Assembly (NCBI RefSeq): GCF_901709675.1
Contig: NC_051094.1
Coordinates: 4,863,001 to 4,927,000, forward strand
Direction: 5' to 3'
Source of the DNA: Syngnathus acus
Lineage: Eukaryota; Chordata; Actinopteri; Syngnathiformes; Syngnathidae
Length of the DNA: 64,000 nucleotides
The position numbers and the translations under genes are program-made. The notes below the pieces were generated by a model. That model searched no databases and had not been told where the DNA came from. It saw only the letters and a program-made list of their open reading frames with translations. Position 1 is the stretch's first letter; each line of letters starts with the position of its first letter. Shown piece after piece: positions 1 through 9,692 of the stretch.

Positions 1-868
1 GCTTTAACTCATCTAAGTAGGAGATAAAATCCCTAAGAGATTCAGTAAAATTTAGTTAGTTGCTCTTCCCTACAATTTTTTTTTTTTATTGACAAAATTA
101 TATTGACAAAAAAAACATTTTCCATTCTAGCAACTACTAGCAATTTTTTATGAAGCATGTCAATCTTAAATAGAGCAACACAACTCAAGTCTGATGTTTA
201 ATCTTTATTTTTTGTTTTCTCCAAATACAATATGTCCTGGAATAAATTCAAAGCAGAGCAATATTGCATTTCACGTCTTTCCATCATAGCTCCGAATATA
301 CACTCACTGACCAAAATTAAAGCAACATCGTGTACGTCACATTTTACACTAGCACAGTTGTAGCCCCCCCTTTGGTCTTTTAAAAAAGAATTAACAGTCA
401 GTCAGCTCTGTATGTGACACTGAAATGAAACAAACAGTGATGCCAAAGTAATATACATCAGAAATTATAAATCAGCATATGGTAACACATACATTGACGA
501 AAAGAAATCCAATTTTCAGCGTTCTTTCGTAATGCTATAAAAAGCTCTATCCATCCATTTTTTAAAATATCAGTAATCTGATTGGCCATTTAATGACCGC
601 TTTAATTTTTTTCGGATGGTTTTCCAACCCGGTCGACACTTAAAAGAGAAACACACACACACCAATGTCTTTGGTTTGTGTAATTTGTCATGCCACTCAA
701 AAAATACATAAGTGGGTACCAGACATTTAACTAATTGCTAACAACAACAACAAAAATCGGGTTGTTTTGTGTCTTATTCATTTGACCCAAGTTTTGGGGA
801 TTAAATGAATAACCCAAAAAGTTTGAGAACTGCTGCTTTAAGTGTCCTGGCTTTACTGTAGAATGAAA
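1..868. other. Downstream flank / 3' UTR of the Ig gene
   Basis: AT-rich DNA without a supported gene. TTTATT at 204-209 reads AATAAA on the minus strand and is a possible poly(A) signal for the Ig gene, giving a 3' UTR of about 660 nt. The stretch AAAAAGTTTGAGAACTGCTG at 815-834 resembles the terminal sequence of hAT-type MITEs, but no partner end is seen. Confidence 0.4.
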
Positions 869-3800
869 TCATTTGCTCTGATGGAGTCTGCCCTTATCGT
901 TCTCCTGCTTGTTATCCAACGTAGAAGTGGCGGCGCTTGCGCCTGCCCCCACCACAGTGGCGGCCGTTGGGTAAAAATGAACGTCCACCGACACTGTGGC
1001 GTGTCCCACCGAGACGTGGTGCGAGATCATCAAGGGGGCGCCCCCGTGCGACACGCTGAGGCTGTGGTGGAGGGGGGCCGCCAGAGCCTCAGCCCCCCGC
1101 AGGGTGAGTGAGGATCGCAGGCCCGTATCGGGCGGGGAAGGGGTGGGGAAGGATGACGGGGGAGGCAGGGTGTCCTGGCACAGGCTCTGGTTGTCCGCCG
1201 CCATGCTGGGCCACTCCTCTTCAGTCAACTGCAAACTGGGAGCACTGTGGGGACTGCTGGCCTTCTCCTCGCCGTCGGTCTCCTCCTCCTCACCGTGGTC
1301 AATCTACGACAGGGGAGCAAAGTTCATCATAAGGAAGGAACAGTAGAGCGAAAATATTTTTTAATGAGTATGTCACAGTTCTTTGTTTATAATTGTAATA
1401 CCTGGGTGTCCACGACAGGCTCGGGGTAGGTCTCCACAGTGACCGAGCGGGCGGCCTCGCACGTGGGCTCCATCTGGACCGTGACCAGACTGAGGCCTGG
1501 AGGTCTAGCTCTGGTGTCTGACGAGTTGGCATTGTGTTCCATCACCACCAAGCACTCGTCGTCTTCAAAGGCCCTGCTCTCGCCATGCCCAATGTGAGGT
1601 CACGTTTCAATATTTTTCCACGCAGTCAATATTTTTCTACACACCGGTTCTCATACGGTTGTCCCGCAGGGTGTCGCTCCGCGTGACGCATGGGGACTCC
1701 CAGGTTCCTCTGGGCTGTTGAAGAGAACAGGAACGGTATAAATTGACCGGGGGAGGTTGCATTTGAAGGAACTCCTAATGCTACAGGTAAGCCTTCACAT
1801 GCTGCCTTCTTGTATATGGGGGCATATTAGTGGAGAAAAGAAGGTCGCACCTGAAGGCCTTTTAGTATGTGTGACTGGGAAGAATATTAGCTGTGGGTAA
1901 ACTAGAAAAAAGGCCGCATTTGAAGGCCTTTGGGTCTATCATTGCCATAAAAAAGAAACAAAATAAATTTGAAGACTTTCCAAGAGTGAGCATTTAAAAC
2001 TGGTGTTTTATATATATTTAAAAAATTTTTTTCTTAAATAAATCACAATGAAAAGCCACATTTGAAGGCCTTCCATATATAGAAATGAGTGGTTTGTTCT
2101 CTCGTAAAGAATAAAAGAAGGATGTATTTAAAGGCCCTCCATACCTAGTCATTAATGACTGTAATGGTGTGTTCTGGAATGAATGCCAAAAGAAGCTTGC
2201 ATTTAAAGGTGTTACAATTTAAAATAGTCACCATGTTACCTTAAAAAGTAAACGATAAAAAACAGCCACATTTGAAGGCATTCTATGGGTACCTATGGAA
2301 AAAAATGCGAGAAAAACAGCCAGTGCCTACTGAAAATGAAAGCGGAAAACAGCAGAAAAGGAAATTCAGACTTGGCAGCTGGTGTGACCTGTTCAAAGCA
2401 CCTTATTGTTTTTTGTGAGCCTGTGGAACCGGTTTATGTGCTGGCATGGTCGCTTTAGAGCGCATCGTCGTTGCAGCCAATGGTGGGATTTTTTCCAGCC
2501 ACCCAAGGGATTTTTTTTTGTGAGAGTTGAGCAATGAAATCAGTGGACACGCCCACAGCATATTTTCTTTACAATTCTTAGCCTCATAATTACATACTAC
2601 TTGCCAATTTTATTTTTTTATCATTAAAATTTGGCAGAGTTAACGACACAAGGCCTTTTTGTACATTAAGGATGCACTGCTACTATCCTTCATATCCACA
2701 ATGGAAAAGAATGAATACTCCCATCAAATAAGTTGCGACAACACATTTTAATGTACACATGATCCAACAAACATTCTCCCGTCTTCACAACTCGTCTTTC
2801 TTTAACGTAGATTTTTGATTGAAGGGCTTTTGCACAGGCAGACCTTGCTTTTTTTTAAGCTTGGCTCCGACGCTCCGCAAATCATCCGCTCCTTTGTCCT
2901 TTTCCGGTTCTCTCACCCCCACGCACGCGTCGGACGTCTCGTAGCAAAGGAGGAAATCCACTCTGCTCCTCTTGAAATACACGAAAGCGGCGTAGATGTC
3001 ATCGTAGTGGCTATCGAAGAGTTTCTCGCAAGCGGCCGTCAGCTGCGCTTTGGTGAAATTCTTGCTGATTTGCAACCTGTTGCACACGTCAACGTCGATG
3101 ATGAGGTCGTCGATCTCGAACCTCCGTCTTCGGGCCGAGGGCGCTTGCATTGCTTTGTTGAATTCTTTGGCCACCAGGAGGCAAGTGTGGCAGTAGGTCT
3201 CGGGGTTGATGTCTTCGGCGTCAACGCTCAGAAAGACCAAGCAGCTACACAGCGCCAGAAGGAGCATCGTCACGGCGCAGGAGCGCAAAGCGAGCATGAA
3301 GGCTGACAAGGAGCAGCTCGGAGTGCCAAGGCAGAGAAGCGACGGCTAACGTTGACGACAGATTTGTCAGGTTTTTCTGGTTCCTTAATTGCTGCTCGCT
3401 GATGTTAACCCTTACGCGCCGCTGATTTTACAAGCACGCTTCATTTATAGCCACTATTGGAACGCCTTCAAATGCAGGCTTCTTTTGATGTTTTTTTTTC
3501 AGGATACTTAACCGCTTCTGTCCGTCATAGCAGGACTAAGAATTCCACCTCGGCCAACCTTTAAAGACACACTACCATCATTCTTCATGGTCATCTTTGG
3601 AAGGCCTTCACTCCCAGAATGCCTTCAAACATGGTCTTCTTTTGTTGCAGTTTTTTTTTTTTTTTTATCAAGTATAAACTTCTACTATCCCAGCCACCCA
3701 ACCAAAACCTTCAAATTCAGTCTTCCTTGCTCATTTTTTTCTTTTTTTTCTATGTGCACATTTGTCTACTGATGACACTGTCTCAAAACTCATCTTTTGG

Positions 3801-6800
3801 TGCAGTCTGGGAATGCTGAGCAATGGGAACATCTTCCATGTTATTAGACTCTCCTTCTTCATCCTCGTCCTCTTCTTCCACACTTTCACATGCCGAAGAC
3901 TTCTGGTAGCAAAAGATACTTTCCAACAATTTTGGTGGGCGACTCATCAACGTTAAGTAGAAGTCCTCGGAGTAGGAATCGAAGAGTTGCACGCAGGCGG
4001 CGGCCAGGTTGTCTTTGAGGAAACCCTCGCTGGGAGGCAGCCTGTTGCACACCTCGTTGTCAACCATCAGTTCAATCAGAACCGCCCGCCGCTTTCGAGC
4101 CACGACAGCTTTTAACGTTTTCTCGATCTCTCGGGCTGCAAGTAGGCAACTTTCGCAGATGATCTGGGGGTCCATTAGCTCACTGTGAACATGCAGGAAG
4201 GCGAAGCAGCTGCACAACGCCAGAAGGACTAGCATCATTGCGTGAGACCGCAACGCCACCATGTTGGCTGTCAATGGCCAGCCAGCCCTGAATGCAAATG
4301 CTGACAATCAGGAACTTGCAAGGCGTGTTGCCTTGATGCTTTCAGGTTTTTCTCGTTCCAATACGGCACGTTTTTAAAATGCAGCCTTCTTTTCTAACAT
4401 ATTTCACAAGAACATGCCAGAGCTGTTCGTCATGGTCACCAGTTAAATGCATCCTTCCGTTGACAATTGGGTCGGATATTTTGAAAGCGCTTCTCTCCTT
4501 CATAGCCAGGCGGTTAAGTCCTTTTAATATGGTTTTCTGTTTTCGCTAATTATCTTCAAATAGGCTTTTATACTTTCCTTCACGACCACACATGGAATGC
4601 CTTCAAATGTGGTCTTCTTTTGACATTCTTGTACGATCATTTAGATCCAGCTACGGTGATACGCCGTCCATCATGTCCACACATCGAAGACCTTCAAATA
4701 TGGCCTTCTTTTCTTATTTGTTGGAGGACACACCACAATTATGTTTCATGGGCACCCCCACTACCCTTACGCATTTAAATACAGGCTTTTTATTTGTTCA
4801 TTTATTATTTTTAAAATGTATTATTTATTTATTTAGATTTTATTATTATTTTCAAAGTACAAGTAGCCACAGTTGGCAGGCATTCAAATGTGGGCTTTTT
4901 TTTCTTATTTTCTGGACGACACTCTCCTGCGTGAACCTGGTAAGCCTACTTTTTCCTGGCACAAAAAAAGGTACTAGAACTGGAATTTTTGACTTTACTT
5001 AACCAACCTGCACGTCCAGTGGGCACCGGCTCATTCTTCTGCACCACAGAGTAGAAGGCCACGGTGACGAAGATGAAGGCCAGTGACACGCCCACACCCA
5101 CCACAATGGGCACGTCGTGTTTCTCCAGGACGGGCAACCACGAAGGCGACTGCGGAGTCACCCTGGAGCTGAGAAGGCAAATAAGAAGGTAAGCAGATGA
5201 TGCAAACTAATTCCCAACATTGTGTGCACCTACGGAGGGTCGTTGCCGGTCACAGCCGACTGCGACGTGTTCCTCTGCTCCTCGTCCGCCGCCCCCGCTT
5301 GATCCCGCCGGCTCCCATTTCGTCCAACGGAATCATCGAGCCCCCTGACCTCAGCAGGTTCCGGAGTAGGCCCGAGGATCCGGATGGAAGGCCTTTGCAG
5401 GGAGTTTTCGAGCTGGACTGGAGAAGATTTGGTTGCTCTGATGTGAGGAGTGCGTGTGGCAACTTGCGTGGTGGGCCGAGCGTCCGTTTGGGGTTCGGGC
5501 TGCTGGAAGTTGGGGTACGAGGGCAGCGGCAGCACGGGAGGTTGCACCTGAGTCACCAAAGACTCGCCCGGAGGGACACTCGTGGACCGCAGTTGTGGAG
5601 ACACACTTGAAGACCAGGATGAGGAGCCTGAAAGAGGTAAGGTTTCAAATCCTGGCACGGTTCGAAGACGTTCAAGTGAAATCTAGAACTAAAACTCGCT
5701 TGGATATGTTTCGTTGCTAGGCAGAATACGAGCTCGTACCCGCGACGGCAAGCGTGACCGTGGCTTGACTGCGACCGAGCGCGTTGGAGGCATCACACAC
5801 GTACGTGCCTTCGTCGTAGCTGCGAGCAGACTCGATGCGGAGCGTGGCTTTCCTCGCTCTGGGAGAAAAACCCCGTTCAAATCTTTATTCGAACGCCGCT
5901 TAGCGATGACAACAACAGCGACTCACCCCAAGGTCATCTTGGCCCCCGTCTGCTTGGAGTGGCCTCTCTTCAGCCAGCTGATGGATGGCGGGGGCTCGCC
6001 CGACGCCTCGCAATGCAGGGACGCTCGGCCCCCCAAGGCTACCGTTAAGGCGGGGGGCCGCAAGGTCACCAAAGGGGCGGCTAGACAAGGAAATGACCAA
6101 ATGAAAAACTAGTTTCAATTCAGGATTTCAAATCAAGGTTCCAAGCCAGGGTTAGGGTTTGACATTACAAAGCAGGAAGGAGCAAAATGTGAAAGTAGTT
6201 TGAGTACCGAGCACGGTGAGCTTGGCTGGCTTGCTCCTCCGGCTGATGTTGAGCGAAGGGTTGACGGTCTGGCACACGTACACGCCGCCGTCTTCAGCGC
6301 TCACGTTGACCAGACGAAGCGTTCCTGACGTCTTCCTCTGACGCCCGCCTCCGTATTCTCCCTGAGCCAGATGGAGAAAAAGCACAATCAATGAGTTTCC
6401 AGCTAACTTATCAACTTTCTGCTTTCACGTGCAGCACCTGGCTTTGCCTCCCTGTGGTGAGAACGCTGCCATCTTTGATCCACAGGATGGCGGCGGGTGA
6501 CGAGCTTTCGCCAGACACGCAGCGGAAGGAGGCCTCCTCTCCTTCTTTGACCGTCTGATCCCTTGGACCAAAGAACACCTCCTCCAAACCTGACCAAACA
6601 CCATCTTGTCACGTTCGTGCAAAAGGTATATTTGGTCAAATCGCAAAAAAAGATTAAGATACTTCTCCGACCAATTAAGACATGCTTCAAGCTGAGCCTA
6701 GAAAAATAAAAACATCTATGCACATCTATCGTGCATTTAGAGCCGGACTCACCCGGCCGGGACGAGACCGTCAGACTGGACAGGACGACTAAACAGAGGC

Positions 6801-6810
6801 CGGGAATCAT
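869..6810 (-). CDS. Two-Ig-domain single-pass membrane protein (unidentified)
   Basis: Ten coding exons on the minus strand: 6753-6810, 6438-6589, 6208-6361, 5927-6080, 5740-5858, 5234-5627, 5008-5168, 1645-1714, 1402-1573, 869-1303. They sum to 1869 nt (622 aa plus stop) with all phases matching. Visible order: hydrophobic signal peptide (residues 1-19), Ig domain 1 (about 20-121, Cys in FRCVSG and YVCQT, Trp in ILWIKDG), Ig domain 2 (about 122-212, LHCEASG, ISWLKRG, DEGTYVCDASN), a Pro/Ser/Thr-rich stalk of about 130 residues, one membrane segment (about 364-387, VPIVVGVGVSLAFIFV) and a cytoplasmic tail of about 235 residues with an acidic stretch (HGEEEETDGEE). Each Ig fold is split by an intron. 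The Ig sequences resemble the I-set type found in Robo-like and other adhesion receptors, but no FN3 domains follow and I cannot name the family. The gene is probably a surface receptor or adhesion molecule. Intron 7 contains two nested genes. The exon model is strong; the identity is unknown. Confidence 0.82.
1754..2290 (+). repeat. Core-repeat field, forward orientation
   Basis: At least six units share the core GCATTTGAAGGCCTTCCATA with variation, at about 1759, 1845, 1912, 2057, 2120, 2195 and 2265, spaced about 70 bp or a multiple of it. The core is often preceded by AAAAGAAG and followed by a less conserved ATG-rich stretch. The units are diverged, so this is an old array. It lies on the 3' side of the canopy-like gene at 2785-3297. 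Confidence 0.7.
2785..3297 (-). CDS. Canopy/saposin-like ER protein 1 (intronless, nested)
   Basis: Single uninterrupted frame of 170 aa from the ATG at 3297. A TTG-led extension to 3309 is open but lacks an ATG. Residues 1-27 form a signal peptide (TMLLLALCSCLVFL). The mature part has the cysteine order of the canopy (CNPY) saposin-like fold: CHTC near the N-terminus, VCNRL, then AACEKLFDSHYDDIYAAF, then LLCYETSDACVG, and a basic C-terminal tail ending KDEL, the classical ER retention signal. Canopy proteins are ER-resident chaperone-like factors acting on receptors such as FGFR and TLRs; that role is inferred here from layout only. The start context is weak (T at -3). The gene lies inside intron 7 of the Ig gene on the same strand, next to a diverged tandem copy at 3783-4262. 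Lack of introns suggests a retrocopy origin. It could be a pseudogene if not expressed, but the frame and ER signals are intact. Confidence 0.68.
   Translation of the reverse strand: MLALRSCAVTMLLLALCSCLVFLSVDAEDINPETYCHTCLLVAKEFNKAMQAPSARRRRFEIDDLIIDVDVCNRLQISKNFTKAQLTAACEKLFDSHYDDIYAAFVYFKRSRVDFLLCYETSDACVGVREPEKDKGADDLRSVGAKLKKKQGLPVQKPFNQKSTLKKDEL
3455..4905 (-). repeat. Core-repeat field, reverse orientation, interrupted by canopy-like gene 2
   Basis: The same core occurs in reverse complement (GCCTTCAAATGTGG then TCTTCTTTT) at about 3462, 3620, 3705, 4375, 4445, 4560, 4600, 4692, 4768 and 4883. Units lie on both sides of the gene at 3783-4262, that is, upstream of each canopy-like gene. 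Best copies are 4595-4622 and 4690-4712. The unit length is about 70-95 bp. Confidence 0.7.
3783..4262 (-). CDS. Canopy/saposin-like ER protein 2 (intronless, nested, tandem copy)
   Basis: Single open frame of 159 aa from the ATG at 4262, which has a strong context (A at -3, G at +4). The signal peptide (MVALRSHAMMLVLLALCSC) closely matches that of the copy at 2785-3297. The same cysteine order follows: CESC, VCNRL, AACVQLFDSYSEDFYLTL, IFCYQKSSACESV. The tail differs: it is acidic (EEEDEDEEGE) rather than basic and ends KDEF, a degenerate ER retrieval signal, instead of KDEL. The upstream DNA (TTGTCAGC before the ATG) is also shared between copies, so they arose by local duplication including the 5' flank. 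Role inferred as for copy 1. The gene is nested in intron 7 of the Ig gene, same strand. The different tail and final residue suggest functional divergence or relaxed retention. Confidence 0.66.
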   Translation of the reverse strand: MVALRSHAMMLVLLALCSCFAFLHVHSELMDPQIICESCLLAAREIEKTLKAVVARKRRAVLIELMVDNEVCNRLPPSEGFLKDNLAAACVQLFDSYSEDFYLTLMSRPPKLLESIFCYQKSSACESVEEEDEDEEGESNNMEDVPIAQHSQTAPKDEF

Positions 6811-7479
6811 CTGTGGAGGGCAGACGCACATCCTACTGAAGAAGTCCACCGTCAAGAAACCGCCACACAGTTTCAGCCATTGTGTCCCTCGTTGACAAGC
6901 AGGTACTGTCATGAAGTCAAAAATCAACACCCAGCAAATCTTATCGACTAATATATCATATTAAAGGTCTCTGTGAACGCTTTCTAGATCTCCAATAGGT
7001 TTGCTCGCATGATGTGGTGATGAGATTCCTCAATATTAACTGCAAAATTACTACCACATTCACATATTCTTTTTGTGCTCCTCGAGCCCCCTCCTCGCTT
7101 TCCCCATTCGTCCCCTTTGGTGGGTGAATGGGGCCAGCCACTTTATCGAGCGCATTTTGCACGGCGCCCTCAATGGGAATGACATGAAACGAGTTTGCCG
7201 AGCTTTGTACCGGCAACATCAACCTCTTCTCTTTGGCTGGCGTCTGATCCTATATCGGCTTTCATGGCGAGCTCACCTCGTCCATGTAAGGGATGGCGTG
7301 CATGCCCGACGAGCACATTTTTGCCTTATGTAATGCTCCATTAGCATGACACTGAAGAAGGCACAGTTTTGATCTAGCTCAGGGGGGCTGCATTTGAAGA
7401 TGACTGGGTTAGGGTGGAGGTGTGAGCCTGGTAGAGATGGATGAATGGATGAAGGCACTGCTAGGTGGGTGGACGGACA

Positions 7480-7573
7480 GAAGGAAGGAAGGAAGGAAGG
7501 AAGGAAGGAAGGAAGGAAGGAAGGAAGGAAGGAAGGAAGGAAGGAAGGAAGGAAGGAAGGAAGGAAGGAAGGA
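7480..7573. repeat. (GAAG)n tetranucleotide microsatellite
   Basis: About 23 near-perfect GAAG units. Frames across it give meaningless poly(FLPS) or (GRKE) peptides. Confidence 0.97.
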
Positions 7574-8043
7574 CATAGCATGTAAAGATTGCTGGCCGAG
7601 TGAGTAAATACATATAAGGCTCGCAAGACAGCACAAGATTTGGGGCCCTCACAACAGTGGTTGACTCTCAAGACAAGACGGCATTGTTGTCTTCTCGAGG
7701 CTGCTAGCTTTTCGTGTTGCGTGGGTGTCCATTTGTATGACTCACAAAGGTCACAACACGTCATTTACACTTAGCATCTCAATAACATCTCTACTTGCTC
7801 ATTGGAAATCCTCCGTGTAAACAATTAACCAAGTGGATTGACTGCAGCATCCCCCATTGCCTGGTATCAATAATACATGCAGTACTCAACTCGCACAGAC
7901 GGTAATAGTTGAATACTCACCAAGTACCGAAGAAGTCTTTGCATGTGTGGTCTTCGCAGAGCTGCTGTGTAGACCTTCGATGTGCAAACCCTGTGTCCTC
8001 TTGATGCACTCGCTCATCGAGAGGGCGCCGATAAACAGCTGCC

Positions 8044-8096
8044 ACACACACACACGTGTGCGCGCGCACACACACGCATACACACATACACACTCG
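8044..8096. repeat. Imperfect CA/CG dinucleotide repeat
   Basis: Alternating purine-pyrimidine tract of CA, TG and CG dinucleotides in the Ig gene-pmpca intergenic region. Confidence 0.85.
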
Positions 8097-9617
8097 TACG
8101 AGTGTTCGTTCAAAGCAAACAGCTGTAATGCTGAAGCACACAAAAAAGAACCTCTCCTTTGTAAGCTCTTTTATGCACCTCGACATGCCGAAAAAAGATG
8201 TGGAACCCAAAATGCAAGTTAAAAAATTGGTACAATTTATCAAATCAAATCCAATGTATTTTTTAACAAACAAATAATAAATTGATCTGTATTAATATCA
8301 GCTGTCAACTTTATTATACATAAAAGTTTAGTCCAACTAGGTTGTGTCTGGCAGAATTCTTGCAGAGAAGATTACAATAATCAGCTACAGCTTTTAATTT
8401 CATTAGAGAATGGCTAAAGAATACGTACATCTATAATATGTACATTTCTTGACACCACACTACCTTTCTACTAACCTACTTACCCACCTAACCAGCTTAC
8501 CTACCAAATTATTTCACCACTTATTTAGCTACCTACCCAGTTTAGCAAGCTTTTATCCCCAGTTGTCAATCAATGCGCAGATTGCGATCCATACTGACAC
8601 TCATTGGTCGAAGTGCACTTTGCACAGCTTCCCTATTAAATGTGGGTTAATGATGGAGGCTTGATGAGGGTAAATGGCCCTTACATTGGCACCTAGCACA
8701 AGGGACACACACTTATTTGATTCAATTGGACTTGCATCTATTTGTGTCTACATGAGCTTTATCAATTTTATAGCCGGCTGAAGATGTCAAATGTAGAAAA
8801 AAAAACTGAAGAAGTGTGTTTCCCTTGTCACACTTGTCTCCCACTGCCTTGCAAATGGAAATGGCCGCTAGCGTGCTCAGCATAATAGTATGGAAATTGA
8901 AAGTACAAATGCAGCCATTTATAATCAATGCTGGCCCAGCGCTGATTTTAATTAAAAGCAGACAAAGGTAGAATGTCACACGCTCGCTCGGGCTGAGAAC
9001 AACATCAAACAATCTCAGCGCAGCCAAAGGAGCTGCGGCAGCGCCCATACCATATTCATCTACAATATTAGGAAGCACTGCAAACGGCAACAGTAACAGT
9101 AAACATGCATTATCAGCTTTTGAATTGTACTTTTTTTTTATGCTGATTTTGTATTAGATCTTATTGGTACACATGTTCCAAATGAAACAACCTGCATGGT
9201 AACAGCAACTTTAACGCTGTCAATTTTGTTTCTGATCAATAATGTTACTGAGGTAAAGTGCTGAAGTTAGTCAGGCCATTTGTTATGTTAATGGGGTCAG
9301 AATTGATGCTGTAATGTGGAGCTGCTGGCTTTAAGCTATAATCAATTGTTTAGTTTGGGTTTGAATCAAAATGGACATACCTGGTAAAATTGAGTTTTTA
9401 ATGGTTTTTATACAAATAGCTGTCTTACTGGACTGCCCACCCGCCAATCAAGTGGAAACGTGTTTAAAAAAAAAAAAAAAGATTCTGCTAAAACCAGAAG
9501 TTATTATTATTAATAATAATTAATTAATTTATTTATTTACTATTGTTATTGAACAGTATAAAATGTGTGTATGTTGATGAAAAGATATATAATTTAATAA
9601 TTTTTGGAACGGCGTCA

Positions 9618-9692
9618 TACCGGAAGTATTTTACTGAACCTTTTTCGGGTCAGCGTTCAGTTCCGTTTTACCGGTAAAGTCAAGATGGCGGC
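9618..9692 (+). promoter_or_regulatory. pmpca core promoter: ETS and YY1 motifs
   Basis: ACCGGAAGT at 9619-9627 is a textbook ETS/GABP site. CAAGATGGCGGC at 9681-9692 is a YY1 site overlapping the start codon. Both are typical of TATA-less promoters of nuclear genes for mitochondrial proteins. No TATA box is seen. Confidence 0.6.

Larger units (their letters stand above)
6811..9684. other. Intergenic region between divergent Ig gene and pmpca
   Basis: No supported gene. It holds the 5' flank of the Ig gene, a (GAAG)n microsatellite, a CA/CG dinucleotide tract and, at 8860-9070, a stretch of balanced composition with homeobox-like AT cores that could be a conserved non-coding element. Just before pmpca lie ETS and YY1 promoter motifs. 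Confidence 0.5.

Noticed and set aside
3298-3309. Extension of canopy-like gene 1 to an upstream start at 3309
   Set aside because: The codon is TTG, not ATG; the first ATG is at 3297. The same applies to the TTG-led extension of gene 2 to 4307.
7409-7764. Open frames across the GAAG repeat (poly FLPS / GRKE peptides)
   Set aside because: Translation of a tetranucleotide microsatellite in all frames; no conserved protein.
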